From: JAGTVB01 sp964624765
Lineage (GTDB): Bacteria; Pseudomonadota; Gammaproteobacteria; HK1
Direction: 5' to 3'
DNA: 42,243 nucleotides
Assembly (NCBI GenBank): GCA_964624765.1
Contig: CAZUZO010000007.1
Location: forward strand, 1 to 42,243
Shown here: positions 25,462 to 34,132 of the stretch, in pieces
How the letters are laid out: every line of letters begins with the position of its first letter
How positions within the stretch are numbered: the first letter of the stretch is position 1
Position numbers and translations under genes: made by a program
The notes under the pieces: generated by a model
The model's input: the letters and a program-made list of their open reading frames with translations, nothing else
Database searches by the model: none
What the model was told of the DNA's origin: nothing

Positions 25462-25908
25462 CTACGGCTTAACCACTGTATTTGTCCGTGCTAGTTCGGC
25501 ATCGATCTCCGCTTCCGCAGCTGCCCAGTCGTCGGCCGGGTTACCCCCCAGAAATCCGCGTCTCTCGGCCCGGTAATAGGCGCTTTCGGAGATCATACTC
25601 CAACGCTCCTGGGCCGTAATGGTCCGATTCGACTTAATGACCTCCCGAGTAGCCCCTGCCGACAGTACCGCGCTAGTGGGTGGCTGGCTATCTGAATCGT
25701 GGACGGCGGCCCGGCCAGTCGTCTCTACGACCTGACTGGCCGGCTTCGTCGTATCCGCCGGCTTTCGCGTCGTCCGCGAGGTTCTTGCGGGCTTCTTAGC
25801 AGCTTTGACAGCAGCGGTTGCCTCTGCACTAGCGGCCGTCTCAAGACTGGTAACTCTCTTGTTCATCCCTGTGGCTTTCGCTTCAACAGTCTTCTTTCTT
25901 CCCGTCAT
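25462..25908 (-). CDS. DUF2934-containing protein with lysine/alanine-rich N-terminus
   Basis: The 148-residue product ends with a DUF2934 motif: ERWSMISESAYYRAERRGFLGG, then DDWAAAEAEIDAEL. DUF2934 is a short helical motif of unknown function, often at the end of proteins with low-complexity linkers. Residues 1-85 are rich in K, A, T and S (AAVKAAKKPARTSRTTRKP), like a disordered, possibly nucleic-acid-binding tail. The ATG at 25908 follows GGAGATCACGCAT, a good ribosome binding site, and is preferred over a longer frame beginning at 25980. It is monocistronic, with an F2 element downstream at 26081. Confidence 0.78.
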   Translation of the reverse strand: MTGRKKTVEAKATGMNKRVTSLETAASAEATAAVKAAKKPARTSRTTRKPADTTKPASQVVETTGRAAVHDSDSQPPTSAVLSAGATREVIKSNRTITAQERWSMISESAYYRAERRGFLGGNPADDWAAAEAEIDAELARTNTVVKP

Positions 25909-26080
25909 ATGCGTGATCTCCGCAATTCTACTCCGCCGCACATCAAGACCGGTAGGCGCACGCGTTCGCACCTCGCACAATTAGCCTGCCATTTTAGATA
26001 AAGTTCCGACTCCGGTGCACCTCCGTGCCAACCCCGGCGTATCGATTCAATGGCACGTCACGCTCCTGCTAAGTCACTGA

Positions 26081-26220
26081 GAGGTTCTGAAAAAACCGTC
26101 GCGAGCAGCCCGAGAGCCGGGCGGACGGCGCCAAGCCGAGAGACATATCAGATAGATAGGCGAGGAGCGAGCACCGCCCAACGCCGCTATCGGATTGTGA
26201 GCAGGTTTACTCACAAGTTC
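26081..26220 (-). mobile_element. F2 MITE-like element, intact copy overlapping the HAD gene end
   Basis: A 140-bp element in the reverse orientation to the one at 23690, beginning GAGGTTCTGAAAAAACC and ending GGTTTACTCACAAGTTC. TGA lies on both sides (26078-26080 and 26221-26223). Its right ten bases supply the stop codon of the neighbouring HAD gene. Confidence 0.85.
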
Positions 26221-27050
26221 TGAGGCAAGCACAGAGAAGACAACACGTAGTTCGGTAAGATGCCGCCTTTCCGGCGAATCTTACGAGCAGCCGATCCCAA
26301 TCCGGTGCTCACCAGCACCGAATCGATACCGAACCGGTTTGCTCCCAGAATATCCGTCGCCAGCTGGTCACCGATCATCACCAAATCCCGCGTCCCAGCT
26401 CTAACCACCGCTTCCTCGAACATCATCTGAAAGGGCTTTCCCAGACGCACGAACCCATGAGATTGCTCCGGATAACGCTCGCGTAACACCGACTCGAACA
26501 TCGCCGCGAACCCTCCTGCCGTAAAGCCGAAGCGACCTGGGGAACGCGGATAAATGAGATCAGGATTGCACAGCACCAAGTGCAGAGGCGCTTGCCGATC
26601 AAATTCACGTAGTACCACGCTAAGGGTGTCATCGAGCGCCTCAAGTAATGGAAATCCAGCCTGATCGGCGATGATAACCGCATCCACCGGCTCGCGTGTA
26701 TCGGGGGAAACCACAGTTCCCCCGGCCTGCGTCACATAGGCCACCGAGTCCTCTGTTCCCAGCACGATACAACCCCCACCGACGAGGCCGTAGCGTTGGA
26801 AGTAGGGTGAGAGCAACAGGCCCGAAGTGATCAAGCGTTGTGGCGGCACAGGCAGCCCGATATCCTCCAACGACTGAGCCATCCGCTGCGGCAAGGTACT
26901 GGCCGTGTTGCTCAGAACATAGTAAGGTTTGCCGGTGGCGTTGAGGTATTGGATCAGCGCGCCAGCACCTGGAAGCGGCCCTGCTTTATCGAGCAGCACA
27001 CCGTACGCATCCAACAGCAGGCAAGGATAGCGCTGGATCAGCGACGCCAT
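26211..27050 (-). CDS. HAD-superfamily hydrolase, subclass IIA (NagD-like)
   Basis: A phosphatase of the haloacid dehalogenase superfamily with the large C2 cap typical of NagD and p-nitrophenylphosphatase relatives. Motif I is LLLDAYGVLLD near residues 11-21, with a Tyr where most members have Asp-Gly. Motif II is VLSNTAS. The C-terminal motif IV is MIGDQLATDILGANRFGIDSVLVSTG. The ATG at 27050 has GGAG six bases upstream and is preferred over a TTG at 27143. The last residues (PQNL) and the TGA come from an F2 element end, so the original C-terminus may have been replaced. The substrate is unknown. The gene stands alone. Confidence 0.85.
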   Translation of the reverse strand: MASLIQRYPCLLLDAYGVLLDKAGPLPGAGALIQYLNATGKPYYVLSNTASTLPQRMAQSLEDIGLPVPPQRLITSGLLLSPYFQRYGLVGGGCIVLGTEDSVAYVTQAGGTVVSPDTREPVDAVIIADQAGFPLLEALDDTLSVVLREFDRQAPLHLVLCNPDLIYPRSPGRFGFTAGGFAAMFESVLRERYPEQSHGFVRLGKPFQMMFEEAVVRAGTRDLVMIGDQLATDILGANRFGIDSVLVSTGLGSAARKIRRKGGILPNYVLSSLCLPQNL

Positions 27051-27171
27051 GTCGATCTCCAACGCACTAGACTGCACGGGCAGAACTCTCCATAAACGTT
27101 CTGACAAGAACGGCGAAGGATCACTCCTCGAGATGGCATTCAATAGCCGCTCGGTTCATCTCCTCGACTTT

Positions 27172-27191
27172 GAGGTTGTGAAAAAACCGTA
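27172..27191 (+). repeat. Solo F2 terminus
   Basis: GAGGTTGTGAAAAAACCGT matches the left end of F2 copies. The matching right end is not found, and the flanking triplet is not a clear TNA, so it is a remnant. Confidence 0.5.
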
Positions 27192-27491
27192 TAAAACCGC
27201 TTGCATAGGGTCTCCCTACTCCCACCCCGCTTGCTGCGAAGCGCTGTTGCCCGTTCCAGGAGCCCCCAGCTATCGGCTGGTGTAGCCAGCACGTGACTCG
27301 GACGGGGCTCGGAAAGGTGGCAAGGGTGACTACTGCGAGTTGCGCGCAGACACCAACCATCGCCCTGCAATTTTGCCTAGAGTATCACGTACCTCCATTG
27401 TGTTCGATTCGGCCGCGGCTGCGAATTCTATGCGCTTAACGGCCAAGCTCAGTTCGCAAACCAGCCTTGCACGCAACCCGAGGAGGAAAAC

Positions 27492-27533
27492 ATGACAGCT
27501 GGATTCGTCGGCTGCAGCGCCGAGTACGTTTGA
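27492..27533 (+). CDS. Possible 13-residue leader peptide
   Basis: ATG preceded by GAGGAGG and a five-base spacer, the strongest ribosome binding site in this spacer, opens a frame encoding MTAGFVGCSAEYV and a stop. It may be the stub of a lost gene or a regulatory leader. No attenuator hairpin could be identified downstream. Confidence 0.25.
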   Translation: MTAGFVGCSAEYV

Positions 27534-27860
27534 TCTTCACGCGAAGGACTGCTCATCCAACCTTGAGCGCCTCGATACTATAATAATGACTTGCCCGCAA
27601 AAAACCGGACAGGATAATAATCACGGCACATCGACAACAGCCACACTTTGGTCGGCATGAGACACCCTCTAGCGGCAGCTACTGGCTCCCTTGCTGTGGC
27701 TGGGATCATCGTCGCGTTTGGGAGTCCAGAGTCTCGGCGCTGCACAAGTGCCCCGTCACATCCCTTCTGGCGCTGAGGGGTCGCACAAGAGACCGTTGCC
27801 AATCTGCCCGGAGCGGCCAACCGCCATGAACCCATAACCACGAAAAAAATTGCTGGCGTT

Positions 27861-28058
27861 GGTCATCGTTTCGGTCGCTGGATGACCTTGGCCCTTGGGG
27901 CAGCCGACCCCTTGGGGCAAGGGAGGCCGTGAAGACGTCCCTGTCGGCTTGGGTCCGGCATCCTTGCCGCACACACCCTTGCACCAAGGGGTCGGCTACC
28001 GAAGGCTTGGGTGCCAACGGTGTACTCGAGAGCAACCCTGACGAAACGATCACCATGG
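27861..28058 (-). repeat. F3 inverted-repeat element, full-length copy
   Basis: About 198 bp with ends GGTCATCGTTTCGG and CGAAACGATCACCATGG. Interior inverted motifs CCCCTTGGGGCAAGGG and CCAAGGGGTCGGC can form hairpins. On the reverse strand it matches the shorter copy at 1942-2055 and the copies at 34807 and 37711. Confidence 0.75.
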
Positions 28059-28252
28059 CCAGACCGCTCTAAGTTGTTTCTGGACGTAACCGATCAGTCC
28101 CCCCTCACCCCCTGTAGGCGAAAGGGCTTGGACGATAAAGCAGTCCCTGTGAAGTGGTAGGCCGCATCTGCCCCACCCGCGAACCCATACAAAGCCAGTG
28201 CAAGTTGACTTTTCAACAGCCCAAATTGCACCGACTGAAAGAGGATTGACGC

Positions 28253-29605
28253 ATGACAAACCTTTTTGAGAACTATTACAAAATGCCAGATGGAACGATC
28301 AAGCAGGTAAACCCTTTCACTGGAACGGAGGTTTGGACCGTTCCTGGTCGAGGGAAGAAGCCGATCACGAACCTCATACCACAATCCGCAAAGAAAATTA
28401 AAAAGCAGACACCCGAGAACTATTGTAGTTTTTGCGAAGCCAATTACCTCGCCACGCCGCCTGAAAAAGCACGGCTAGTGAACCACAACGGACACTACGA
28501 GATTCTTTACGATCTTCACGCAGAACAGCTTTTCGACACCCGTGCAGAATTCCGCCGTATACCAAACCTGTTTGAGATCGTTACCTATGAGTACTGGTCA
28601 AAAAACCATAACTATCAATTGAATGATAATCTTCTGAGACGAAAAAATGACTATCTTTCTACGGCCAAAGGTATCGAGCATGTTTTAAATGTCATCAATT
28701 TTAAACTTCTGGCTTCAGGCCATACTGAGGAAGACATAAAGAACACCAGTACGGAGCAAAAACTGCAAATAGCTGATGCATTTTTTGGCGGTGGCCACGA
28801 ATTGATAGTAGCCAACCGTCATTTCAAACCAAAGGCAAAGTATGATGTCGAGCTGCTCTCCTCCGGAGAAATGACCCCAGAGCAGCATTTCCGTTATTTT
28901 GTTTTTACCATCGAGGCAATAAAAAATATCTTTAAAGAAAATCGCTATGTAAGATATATCAGCGTGTTTCAGAACTGGCTGGCCAACGCTGGAGCCTCGT
29001 TCGATCACTTACATAAACAGTTGGTGGCCATCGATGAGTGGGGTGTAGCGCTAGAGCGCGAGCTCGAAAGGTACCGAAAAAATAATAACGTCTACAATGA
29101 AAAGGGTGCGAATTTTCATAGCTACCATAACCTAGTCTTTGCAGAAAACGCCTACGCTATTGCTTATGCCGAGATCGGTAGACGCTATCCCACTATCGCA
29201 ATTTACTCGAAGAGCGAAAATTCGATGCCGCAACATCATACTGAGGAGGAGCTTCGCGGGATCAGCGATATCGTGCATGCCTGCCATGCGGCAATGGGCA
29301 GTCAGATACCTTGTAATGAAGAATGGTATTACAGTCCAATCGACGCTACAGAAAACATCCCGTGGCATATTCTGATTCGTTGGCGAACCAGCAATCCGGC
29401 CGGCTTTGAAGGCGGCACACGTATTTTTATAAATCCGATCAGCCCAGAGGATTTGCGTGACAAGATGGTGCCGAGATTATTCGAGTTGAAAAACCAAGGG
29501 AAAATTCAGGAATTCCCCATTGCCTTCGAATGCCCCTGTCGCCCAAACAGTTTGCGCTACATCCATGGAAAGAAGGAAATCTGGTTGGACGAGACGCGAA
29601 CTTGA
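28253..29605 (+). CDS. DUF4921 protein, GalT/HIT-like nucleotidyltransferase
   Basis: A 450-residue soluble protein that I assign to DUF4921, a family related to galactose-1-phosphate uridylyltransferases. The key match is ASFDHLHKQLVAID, where His252-x-His254-x-Gln256 fits the catalytic H-x-H-x-Q of the GalT branch of the histidine-triad superfamily. Cys58-x2-Cys61 (YCSFCEANY) sits where GalT carries zinc ligands. The sequence is markedly AT-rich compared with its neighbours, suggesting transfer. The start is supported by AGGA seven bases upstream of the ATG. It is monocistronic. Glycogen-type genes lie about 3 kb away, so a sugar-1-phosphate substrate is plausible, but that is only inference. 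Confidence 0.75.
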   Translation: MTNLFENYYKMPDGTIKQVNPFTGTEVWTVPGRGKKPITNLIPQSAKKIKKQTPENYCSFCEANYLATPPEKARLVNHNGHYEILYDLHAEQLFDTRAEFRRIPNLFEIVTYEYWSKNHNYQLNDNLLRRKNDYLSTAKGIEHVLNVINFKLLASGHTEEDIKNTSTEQKLQIADAFFGGGHELIVANRHFKPKAKYDVELLSSGEMTPEQHFRYFVFTIEAIKNIFKENRYVRYISVFQNWLANAGASFDHLHKQLVAIDEWGVALERELERYRKNNNVYNEKGANFHSYHNLVFAENAYAIAYAEIGRRYPTIAIYSKSENSMPQHHTEEELRGISDIVHACHAAMGSQIPCNEEWYYSPIDATENIPWHILIRWRTSNPAGFEGGTRIFINPISPEDLRDKMVPRLFELKNQGKIQEFPIAFECPCRPNSLRYIHGKKEIWLDETRT

Positions 29606-29999
29606 ATGGGTAAGCAGAGATAGGGACTGAGAGCTTGCGAAAAAATCTGCTACACGACACGATGGCGGCGTTGGGCGGTGCTCGTTCCTCTCCTCTATTT
29701 GAGCGGAGCTGGAGGATTTGTTTGCGGTCGCACGTGAGTTGCTTTTGACGCGCCGCGCCGCCGGCTTGCCTCTCACCCGACTTGCCTTTACCATCGAGAA
29801 GCCTATAGGGTGTTCCGCCAGCAGCCAGCGCTTTAGGCCAACACGCTAGCCCGCATCCCGGTGGCTGGCATCGATTCACTGCCGAGCGGCCTACCTACGC
29901 GGCAATGACGATGCTTCTAGCCCAGCTGAAGGGTTGGGTTACACTAAGCGCGGGTCACCCGAACACCCACTGCTGCCAACCGATGAAACGCTAGAGTTT
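29606..29999. other. Intergenic with a disrupted F2 element
   Basis: The F2 left half starts at 29631. The remainder of the spacer, about 29790-29999, shows no feature. A TTG-initiated extension of the following VOC gene is possible but is not supported by family length. Confidence 0.45.
29631..29790 (+). repeat. Disrupted F2 element
   Basis: TGA (29628-29630) precedes GAGCTTGCGAAAAAATCTGC. The left 75 bp match F2 well up to CTCTATTTGA. About 45 unrelated bases follow, then a decayed right half resembling GCGCCG...CCGGCTTGCCTCTCA. No right end is seen. Confidence 0.6.
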
Positions 30000-30431
30000 A
30001 TGGACGGTGTTATGACATTGCAGAGCACCTTATCAGTGCCCCTCATCACCGGCTTGCACCATGCCAGCGTCTTGGTACGGGATCTCGAACGCTCCCTCGC
30101 TTTCTACTGCGGCGTATTAGGATTGACCATCGACTGCCAGCGACCGGATCTTGGGTATCCGGGCGCCTGGCTCAATGTTGGCGACAACCAGATTCACCTC
30201 CTCCAGCTTCCGAACCCCGATCCCATCTCAGGCCGACCTGTTCACATTGGCCACGACCGCCATGTCGCACTGAAAACCACGAACATCGCTCAGCTACAAA
30301 TCGCCCTGCAAGCCGCTCAGCTACCCTACACTCAAAGTCGTTCTCGCAGGCATGCGTTATTTTGCCGCGATCCGGACGGCAACGGTCTGGAATTCATCGA
30401 TCAGAGTGATAAGGTGAGCGACACGCGCTAG
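30000..30431 (+). CDS. VOC-family protein (glyoxalase/dioxygenase fold)
   Basis: A 143-residue protein with one vicinal-oxygen-chelate domain made of two beta-alpha-beta3 halves. The first half starts GLHHASVLVRDLERSLAFYCGVLGL and the second HVALKTTNIAQLQIAL, ending in DPDGNGLEF, the family's usual C-terminal motif. Metal ligands are likely His in GLHHAS, His in HVALKT and Glu in LEFID. The protein could be a lyase, isomerase, dioxygenase or antibiotic-binding protein; the sequence does not decide. The start could also be the ATG at 30012. A partial F2 element begins where the gene stops. Confidence 0.8.
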   Translation: MDGVMTLQSTLSVPLITGLHHASVLVRDLERSLAFYCGVLGLTIDCQRPDLGYPGAWLNVGDNQIHLLQLPNPDPISGRPVHIGHDRHVALKTTNIAQLQIALQAAQLPYTQSRSRRHALFCRDPDGNGLEFIDQSDKVSDTR

Positions 30432-30538
30432 CGGGGTTGGGCGGTGCTCCCCGCTTGTCTATGTATTGGATAGGTCCCGCGGCTGCGCACCGGCCACCTG
30501 CATCTCGGGTTACTCGTTACGGTCATTTGACAACCTCC
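30431..30538 (+). repeat. Partial F2 element between VOC and Nudix genes
   Basis: The left terminus is lost. The stretch begins within F2 at GCGGGGTTGGGCGGTGCTC and runs to a decayed right end, CATTTGACAACCTC. It lies right after the VOC stop codon and just before the Nudix start. Confidence 0.55.
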
Positions 30539-30550
30539 TAGCCAACCTCC

Positions 30551-30994
30551 ATGTCTCAGCCCAAAACACCACTGTTGACTGTCGACATCATCATTGAACT
30601 CACGGACCGTCCACAAAAGCCCATCGTACTTATCGAGCGTCGAAATCCGCCTTACGGCTGGGCTCTGCCTGGTGGCTTTGTCGACGTAGGCGAGCGCGTA
30701 GAACACGCCGCAACGCGGGAGGCGGCAGAGGAGACCGGACTGCGCGTGCGCTTACAACGCCTGATGGGCGTGTACGGTGCACCCGCCCGTGACCCCCGCG
30801 GGCACACCGTCAGCCTGGTATTCATCGGCCGTGCGTGGGGTGAGCCCCGTGCAGCGGACGATGCCAAACGGGTCTGGGTGTGCGACCCCAAAGACCTGCC
30901 GCAACCGCTGGCATTTGACCATGAACTGATCCTACAGGACTACAGGCGTTTCGTGGCCACTGGAGAACTGCCACCCCTTCGTGGCGAGGACTAA
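30551..30994 (+). CDS. Nudix hydrolase
   Basis: A 147-residue pyrophosphohydrolase of nucleoside diphosphate derivatives, with a complete Nudix box running from Gly42 to Leu64 (G-x5-E-x7-R-E-x2-E-E-x-G-L). Metal-binding Glu60 and Glu61 are present. Upstream, RRNPPYGWALPGGFVDVGE resembles the ADP-ribose pyrophosphatase and MutT-like subgroups, but no substrate can be assigned. The ATG has no clear Shine-Dalgarno, and the upstream region is F2 repeat. The patatin-like gene starts four bases after this stop, so the two form an operon. A sanitising or signalling-nucleotide role is an open possibility. Confidence 0.88.
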   Translation: MSQPKTPLLTVDIIIELTDRPQKPIVLIERRNPPYGWALPGGFVDVGERVEHAATREAAEETGLRVRLQRLMGVYGAPARDPRGHTVSLVFIGRAWGEPRAADDAKRVWVCDPKDLPQPLAFDHELILQDYRRFVATGELPPLRGED

Positions 30995-30998
30995 GTAT

Positions 30999-32003
30999 AT
31001 GAAAACCTATGGATTCGTAGCTTCTGGAGGCGGATACCGAAGCTTCTATACTGCTGGCACGCTCATCTGGCTCAAGAAAAACCACATCCCCGTTCACCAT
31101 ATCGTTTCTACCAGCTCGGGCAACAACATCGTGCTGGATTATCTACTTTGGGACTGGGAGAGAGAGGAATTACCACCGATCCTGACCCAGATATTCCGAG
31201 GTAATCTAAAGGATATTTTCAACGTTTTCGCAAACTTCTCCGGGCTGAGACCCACACTTATACCGACCGGCTCTCACCTCTTTACCGTAGATAAGCAAAG
31301 ATGTCGGCGTTCCTTGTTGTTAGACGACCCGCGGCGACAGCAACATCTGCATGAGCATTTAGGCTCGCTCAGATGGGATATCATGACCACCAACGTCAGC
31401 AAACGACAAAGTCACTATTTCAACATCAATGAAATTATGAATGAAATAAATGGCGAGTCGATAGATGCGTTCCTGGAAGTTTTTCTGGCCGGCCTTACCA
31501 CTATCCCGTATTTTAAGGCGATCAAAATACAAAATGAATACTATCTAGAGGGGGGTTATAGTAATAACACGCCCTTGCGTTCGTTGTTTGAGAATCCTGT
31601 GGTCGATGAGATCATCGCTGTCGATTTCAGCGATTACAACTATCATGACGAAATAGACAAAATTTACAGCAATCATCCGTTTGCCTTTTTGTTGAACAGC
31701 ATTGAGATGAATTTTTTGGTAAATGACTTGCAGTTAAGCCTGCCCAACATTAAGGTTCTTTCCCGGGCGACACTCATCAACCGACTTTTGGAAACAGCAG
31801 GCAAACGCGCTATGGAGATAGATGGGAAACATTATTATTTCAAACCACTGCGCGTGCTACGGCCAAAGAACTTGGAAAGCATGACTGTTTCTCCGGAGCA
31901 CATGAGTATCCCAAAAGACTACTTCTTCCTTGCTCAGCAGGAAGCTGCCAATCTGTTTACTGAAAAGGAAACCGCCTACGGCTTGAAGCGCTTACCAGAA
32001 TAA
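30999..32003 (+). CDS. Patatin-like phospholipase family protein with altered catalytic motifs
   Basis: A 334-residue member of the patatin-like superfamily, which hydrolyses lipid acyl chains with a Ser-Asp dyad. The oxyanion loop is GFVASGGGYRSFYTAG near the N-terminus. The nucleophile elbow reads STSSGN in place of G-x-S-x-G. The second dyad motif is EGGYSNNTPL, with Glu where Asp (D-G-G/A) is expected. Hydrolysis may therefore be altered, although Glu could in principle serve. The ATG at 30999 follows GAGGA and is preferred over the GTG at 30981. The gene is co-directional with the Nudix gene with almost no gap. Its AT-rich composition resembles that of the DUF4921 gene and suggests transfer. 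Confidence 0.8.
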   Translation: MKTYGFVASGGGYRSFYTAGTLIWLKKNHIPVHHIVSTSSGNNIVLDYLLWDWEREELPPILTQIFRGNLKDIFNVFANFSGLRPTLIPTGSHLFTVDKQRCRRSLLLDDPRRQQHLHEHLGSLRWDIMTTNVSKRQSHYFNINEIMNEINGESIDAFLEVFLAGLTTIPYFKAIKIQNEYYLEGGYSNNTPLRSLFENPVVDEIIAVDFSDYNYHDEIDKIYSNHPFAFLLNSIEMNFLVNDLQLSLPNIKVLSRATLINRLLETAGKRAMEIDGKHYYFKPLRVLRPKNLESMTVSPEHMSIPKDYFFLAQQEAANLFTEKETAYGLKRLPE

Positions 32004-32409
32004 GAGTAGAAACAAACGTGCTGACCGTTTAGACCCCGCTGGCATCTATCGGGTTAGGATACTAGCATCAATCGGTTATGCGCAGGTGGCGCCTGAATTC
32101 AGGTGCGATCTATACGGTGACAAAGGCGTTGCCAGAAACTCATCGTCTTGCTTCGGTCGCTTGATCTTGGCGCCGCCGAACCGCTCCGCGCCAAGAATGA
32201 TCGGGCACGAATCCCGAACCCTACCCGAAGGAGGGAATGGAACGATGCCCTTCCCAACGAGGCGACAGCTCGGCGATGGCGGTCTAGGCAAGGTCGTCGG
32301 CTGACCGGAACCATAAACATTAGTCTATATAAAGGCTAGAAAACATCGATTAGTAGTCGAGGCAACCGCCCCCGATACTATACTGCAGTCAGTTGTACCG
32401 GAGAGGGGA
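32004..32409. other. Intergenic, no supported gene
   Basis: Short frames occur on both strands without domain features. TACCCGAAGGAGGGAATGG at 32222-32240 also appears, with one extra G, at 25118-25137 upstream of the GlgM-like gene, and may be a shared short repeat. An AT-rich stretch with TATACT at 32379-32384 may belong to the SulP promoter, but the -35 match is poor. Confidence 0.4.
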
Positions 32410-34074
32410 ATGCGCATCGTTAATGAGATCCGTTTCGACAATCTGCGCGGCGATCTTTTCGGCGGCGTCACAGCCGCCGTTATCGCGCTACCCATGGCTT
32501 TAGCCTTTGGCGTGGCCTCCGGGGCGGGAGCCGAAGCGGGTCTCTACGGAGCGGTCTTGATCGGTCTATTCGCCGCCCTATTTGGCGGCACTCCAGCCCT
32601 CATCTCCGAGCCCACCGGCCCTATGACCGTGGTCTTCACGGCGGTGATCGCATCCTTGATCGCAGCCGACCCCGAGCACGGGATGGCGATGGCTTTCACG
32701 GTGGTCATGCTGACCGGCGTCTTCCAACTGGCCTTCGGTGCCATGAAGCTCGGCCGTTATGTCACCATGATGCCGTATATCGTCATCTCTGGGTTTATGT
32801 CCGGGATCGGTCTGATCCTCATCATTCTGCAATTGCCCGGGTTGCTCGGGCACCCAGCGCCGGGCGGTGGTGTGCTTGGCGCCTTGCAGGCACTGCCCAC
32901 GTTGGTACAAGCCATCAGACCGCAAGAGGCGCTGCTCGCGGGCTTCACCTTGGCTATCCTCTTTTTCATGCCGGCGCGGATCAAACGTGTGTTGCCGCCA
33001 CAACTGATCGCACTGGTAGCCGGGACCCTGTTGGCCATCTATTGGCTCGGTGATGAGGATATCCGGCGCATCGGCGAGATTCCGACCGGGCTGCCGTCAC
33101 TGCAAATACCCATGTTCAGTGTCGCACAGTGGCAGATCATCGTGATCGATGCGGTGGTATTGGCGTTGCTTGGCTGCGTGGACGCTCTGCTAACGTCGGT
33201 GATCGCCTCGAGCTTGACACGCAAGCCGCTCGACTCAGATAAAGAACTAGTGGGCCAGGGTATGGGTAACCTGGCCTCCGGTCTGTTTGGTGGCTTGCCC
33301 GGGGCTGGAGCGACCATGGGCACCGTGGTCAACATCCAGGCCGGGGGGCGCACCACCCTTTCCGGCCTAACCCGGGCCGCCATCCTTGCTGTGGTGGTGC
33401 TCTGGGCAGGAGAATTGACCGCCCACATCCCGTTGGCGGTGCTCGCTGGTATCGCGGTCAAGGTCGGCATCGATATTATTGACTGGAGATTCCTGAGCCG
33501 AGCGCATCGGGTGTCCGTCAAGGGTGCCCTCATCATGTATGGTGTCATCGCCGTGACGGTGTTCGTGGACCTGATCACGGCTGTGGGTATCGGGCTCTTC
33601 ATCGCCAATGTCCTGACGATTCGGCGTCTGGCCGATGTGCAAGAGGAATGGGTGTGTGTCTTGCCGGCCCGACGCAAGAGTGACGAAGGCCAATGTGCCG
33701 AACTCTCCGCCGACGAGCGATCGTTGCTCGAACAGGGCGCCGGCCGGCTGAAGGTGCTGCACCTCAGTGGCCCGCTGGTCTTTGGCGCTGCCGCGGCGAT
33801 CAGCCGACAGGGCAGTAAGCTTGAGGGCGCGCAGGCAGTGGTGATCGACCTCAGTCAAGTGCCACATATCGGTGTGACCACTGCCGTCGCCGTGGAAACA
33901 GCGGTACGCGATGCCCTCTCCCAAGGCATCAAAGTTTATATGGCGGGCGCCCACGGTCAGCCGCGCGAACGGCTTGAGCACTTGGGCTTGCGTGAAGTCA
34001 TGCGCCAGCAGTGTTGGGTCCAAGAGCGGGAGCTGGCCCTCAGACTGGCTTTGGCGGAGATAGCGCCCCCCTAG
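32410..34074 (+). CDS. SulP/SLC26-family anion transporter with STAS domain
   Basis: An inner-membrane anion carrier of 554 residues. The membrane part (about 1-400) begins with the family signature LRGDLFGGVTAAVIALPMALAFGVASG and continues with about 12 hydrophobic segments, including SEPTGPMTVVFTAV, which lines the substrate site. Residues of about 440-545 form a cytoplasmic STAS domain (VVIDLSQVPHIGVTTAVAVE). The usual D-S-T/S-G near the STAS helix is replaced by G-V-T-T. Substrates in this family include sulfate, bicarbonate and dicarboxylates; the sequence does not choose among them. GGAGAGGGGA precedes the ATG. A cyclic-nucleotide-binding protein gene lies convergent, 58 bp away. Confidence 0.9.
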   Translation: MRIVNEIRFDNLRGDLFGGVTAAVIALPMALAFGVASGAGAEAGLYGAVLIGLFAALFGGTPALISEPTGPMTVVFTAVIASLIAADPEHGMAMAFTVVMLTGVFQLAFGAMKLGRYVTMMPYIVISGFMSGIGLILIILQLPGLLGHPAPGGGVLGALQALPTLVQAIRPQEALLAGFTLAILFFMPARIKRVLPPQLIALVAGTLLAIYWLGDEDIRRIGEIPTGLPSLQIPMFSVAQWQIIVIDAVVLALLGCVDALLTSVIASSLTRKPLDSDKELVGQGMGNLASGLFGGLPGAGATMGTVVNIQAGGRTTLSGLTRAAILAVVVLWAGELTAHIPLAVLAGIAVKVGIDIIDWRFLSRAHRVSVKGALIMYGVIAVTVFVDLITAVGIGLFIANVLTIRRLADVQEEWVCVLPARRKSDEGQCAELSADERSLLEQGAGRLKVLHLSGPLVFGAAAAISRQGSKLEGAQAVVIDLSQVPHIGVTTAVAVETAVRDALSQGIKVYMAGAHGQPRERLEHLGLREVMRQQCWVQERELALRLALAEIAPP

Positions 34075-34132
34075 CCTGGCGACACCCGTGCAGATGTCCA
34101 CCGTGGGCAGCGCGCTCGCTTGCTACGTCCCC

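Larger units (their letters stand above)
27144..28252. other. Repeat-rich spacer of about 1.1 kb without genes
   Basis: It contains an F2 end (27172), a tiny frame with a strong ribosome binding site (27492-27533) and a full F3 element (27861-28058). Longer frames on the minus strand follow the repeats and have no domain features. I see no tRNA or transposase fragment. Confidence 0.55.

Noticed and set aside
32076..32339. Overlapping short frames on both strands between the patatin-like and SulP genes
   Set aside because: No ribosome binding site or domain. It could be another repeat, but no second copy is in the window apart from a 19-bp motif.
33367..34101. Frame of 244 codons opposite the SulP gene
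   Set aside because: Antisense shadow of a GC-rich coding gene, rich in His and Asp without a fold pattern.
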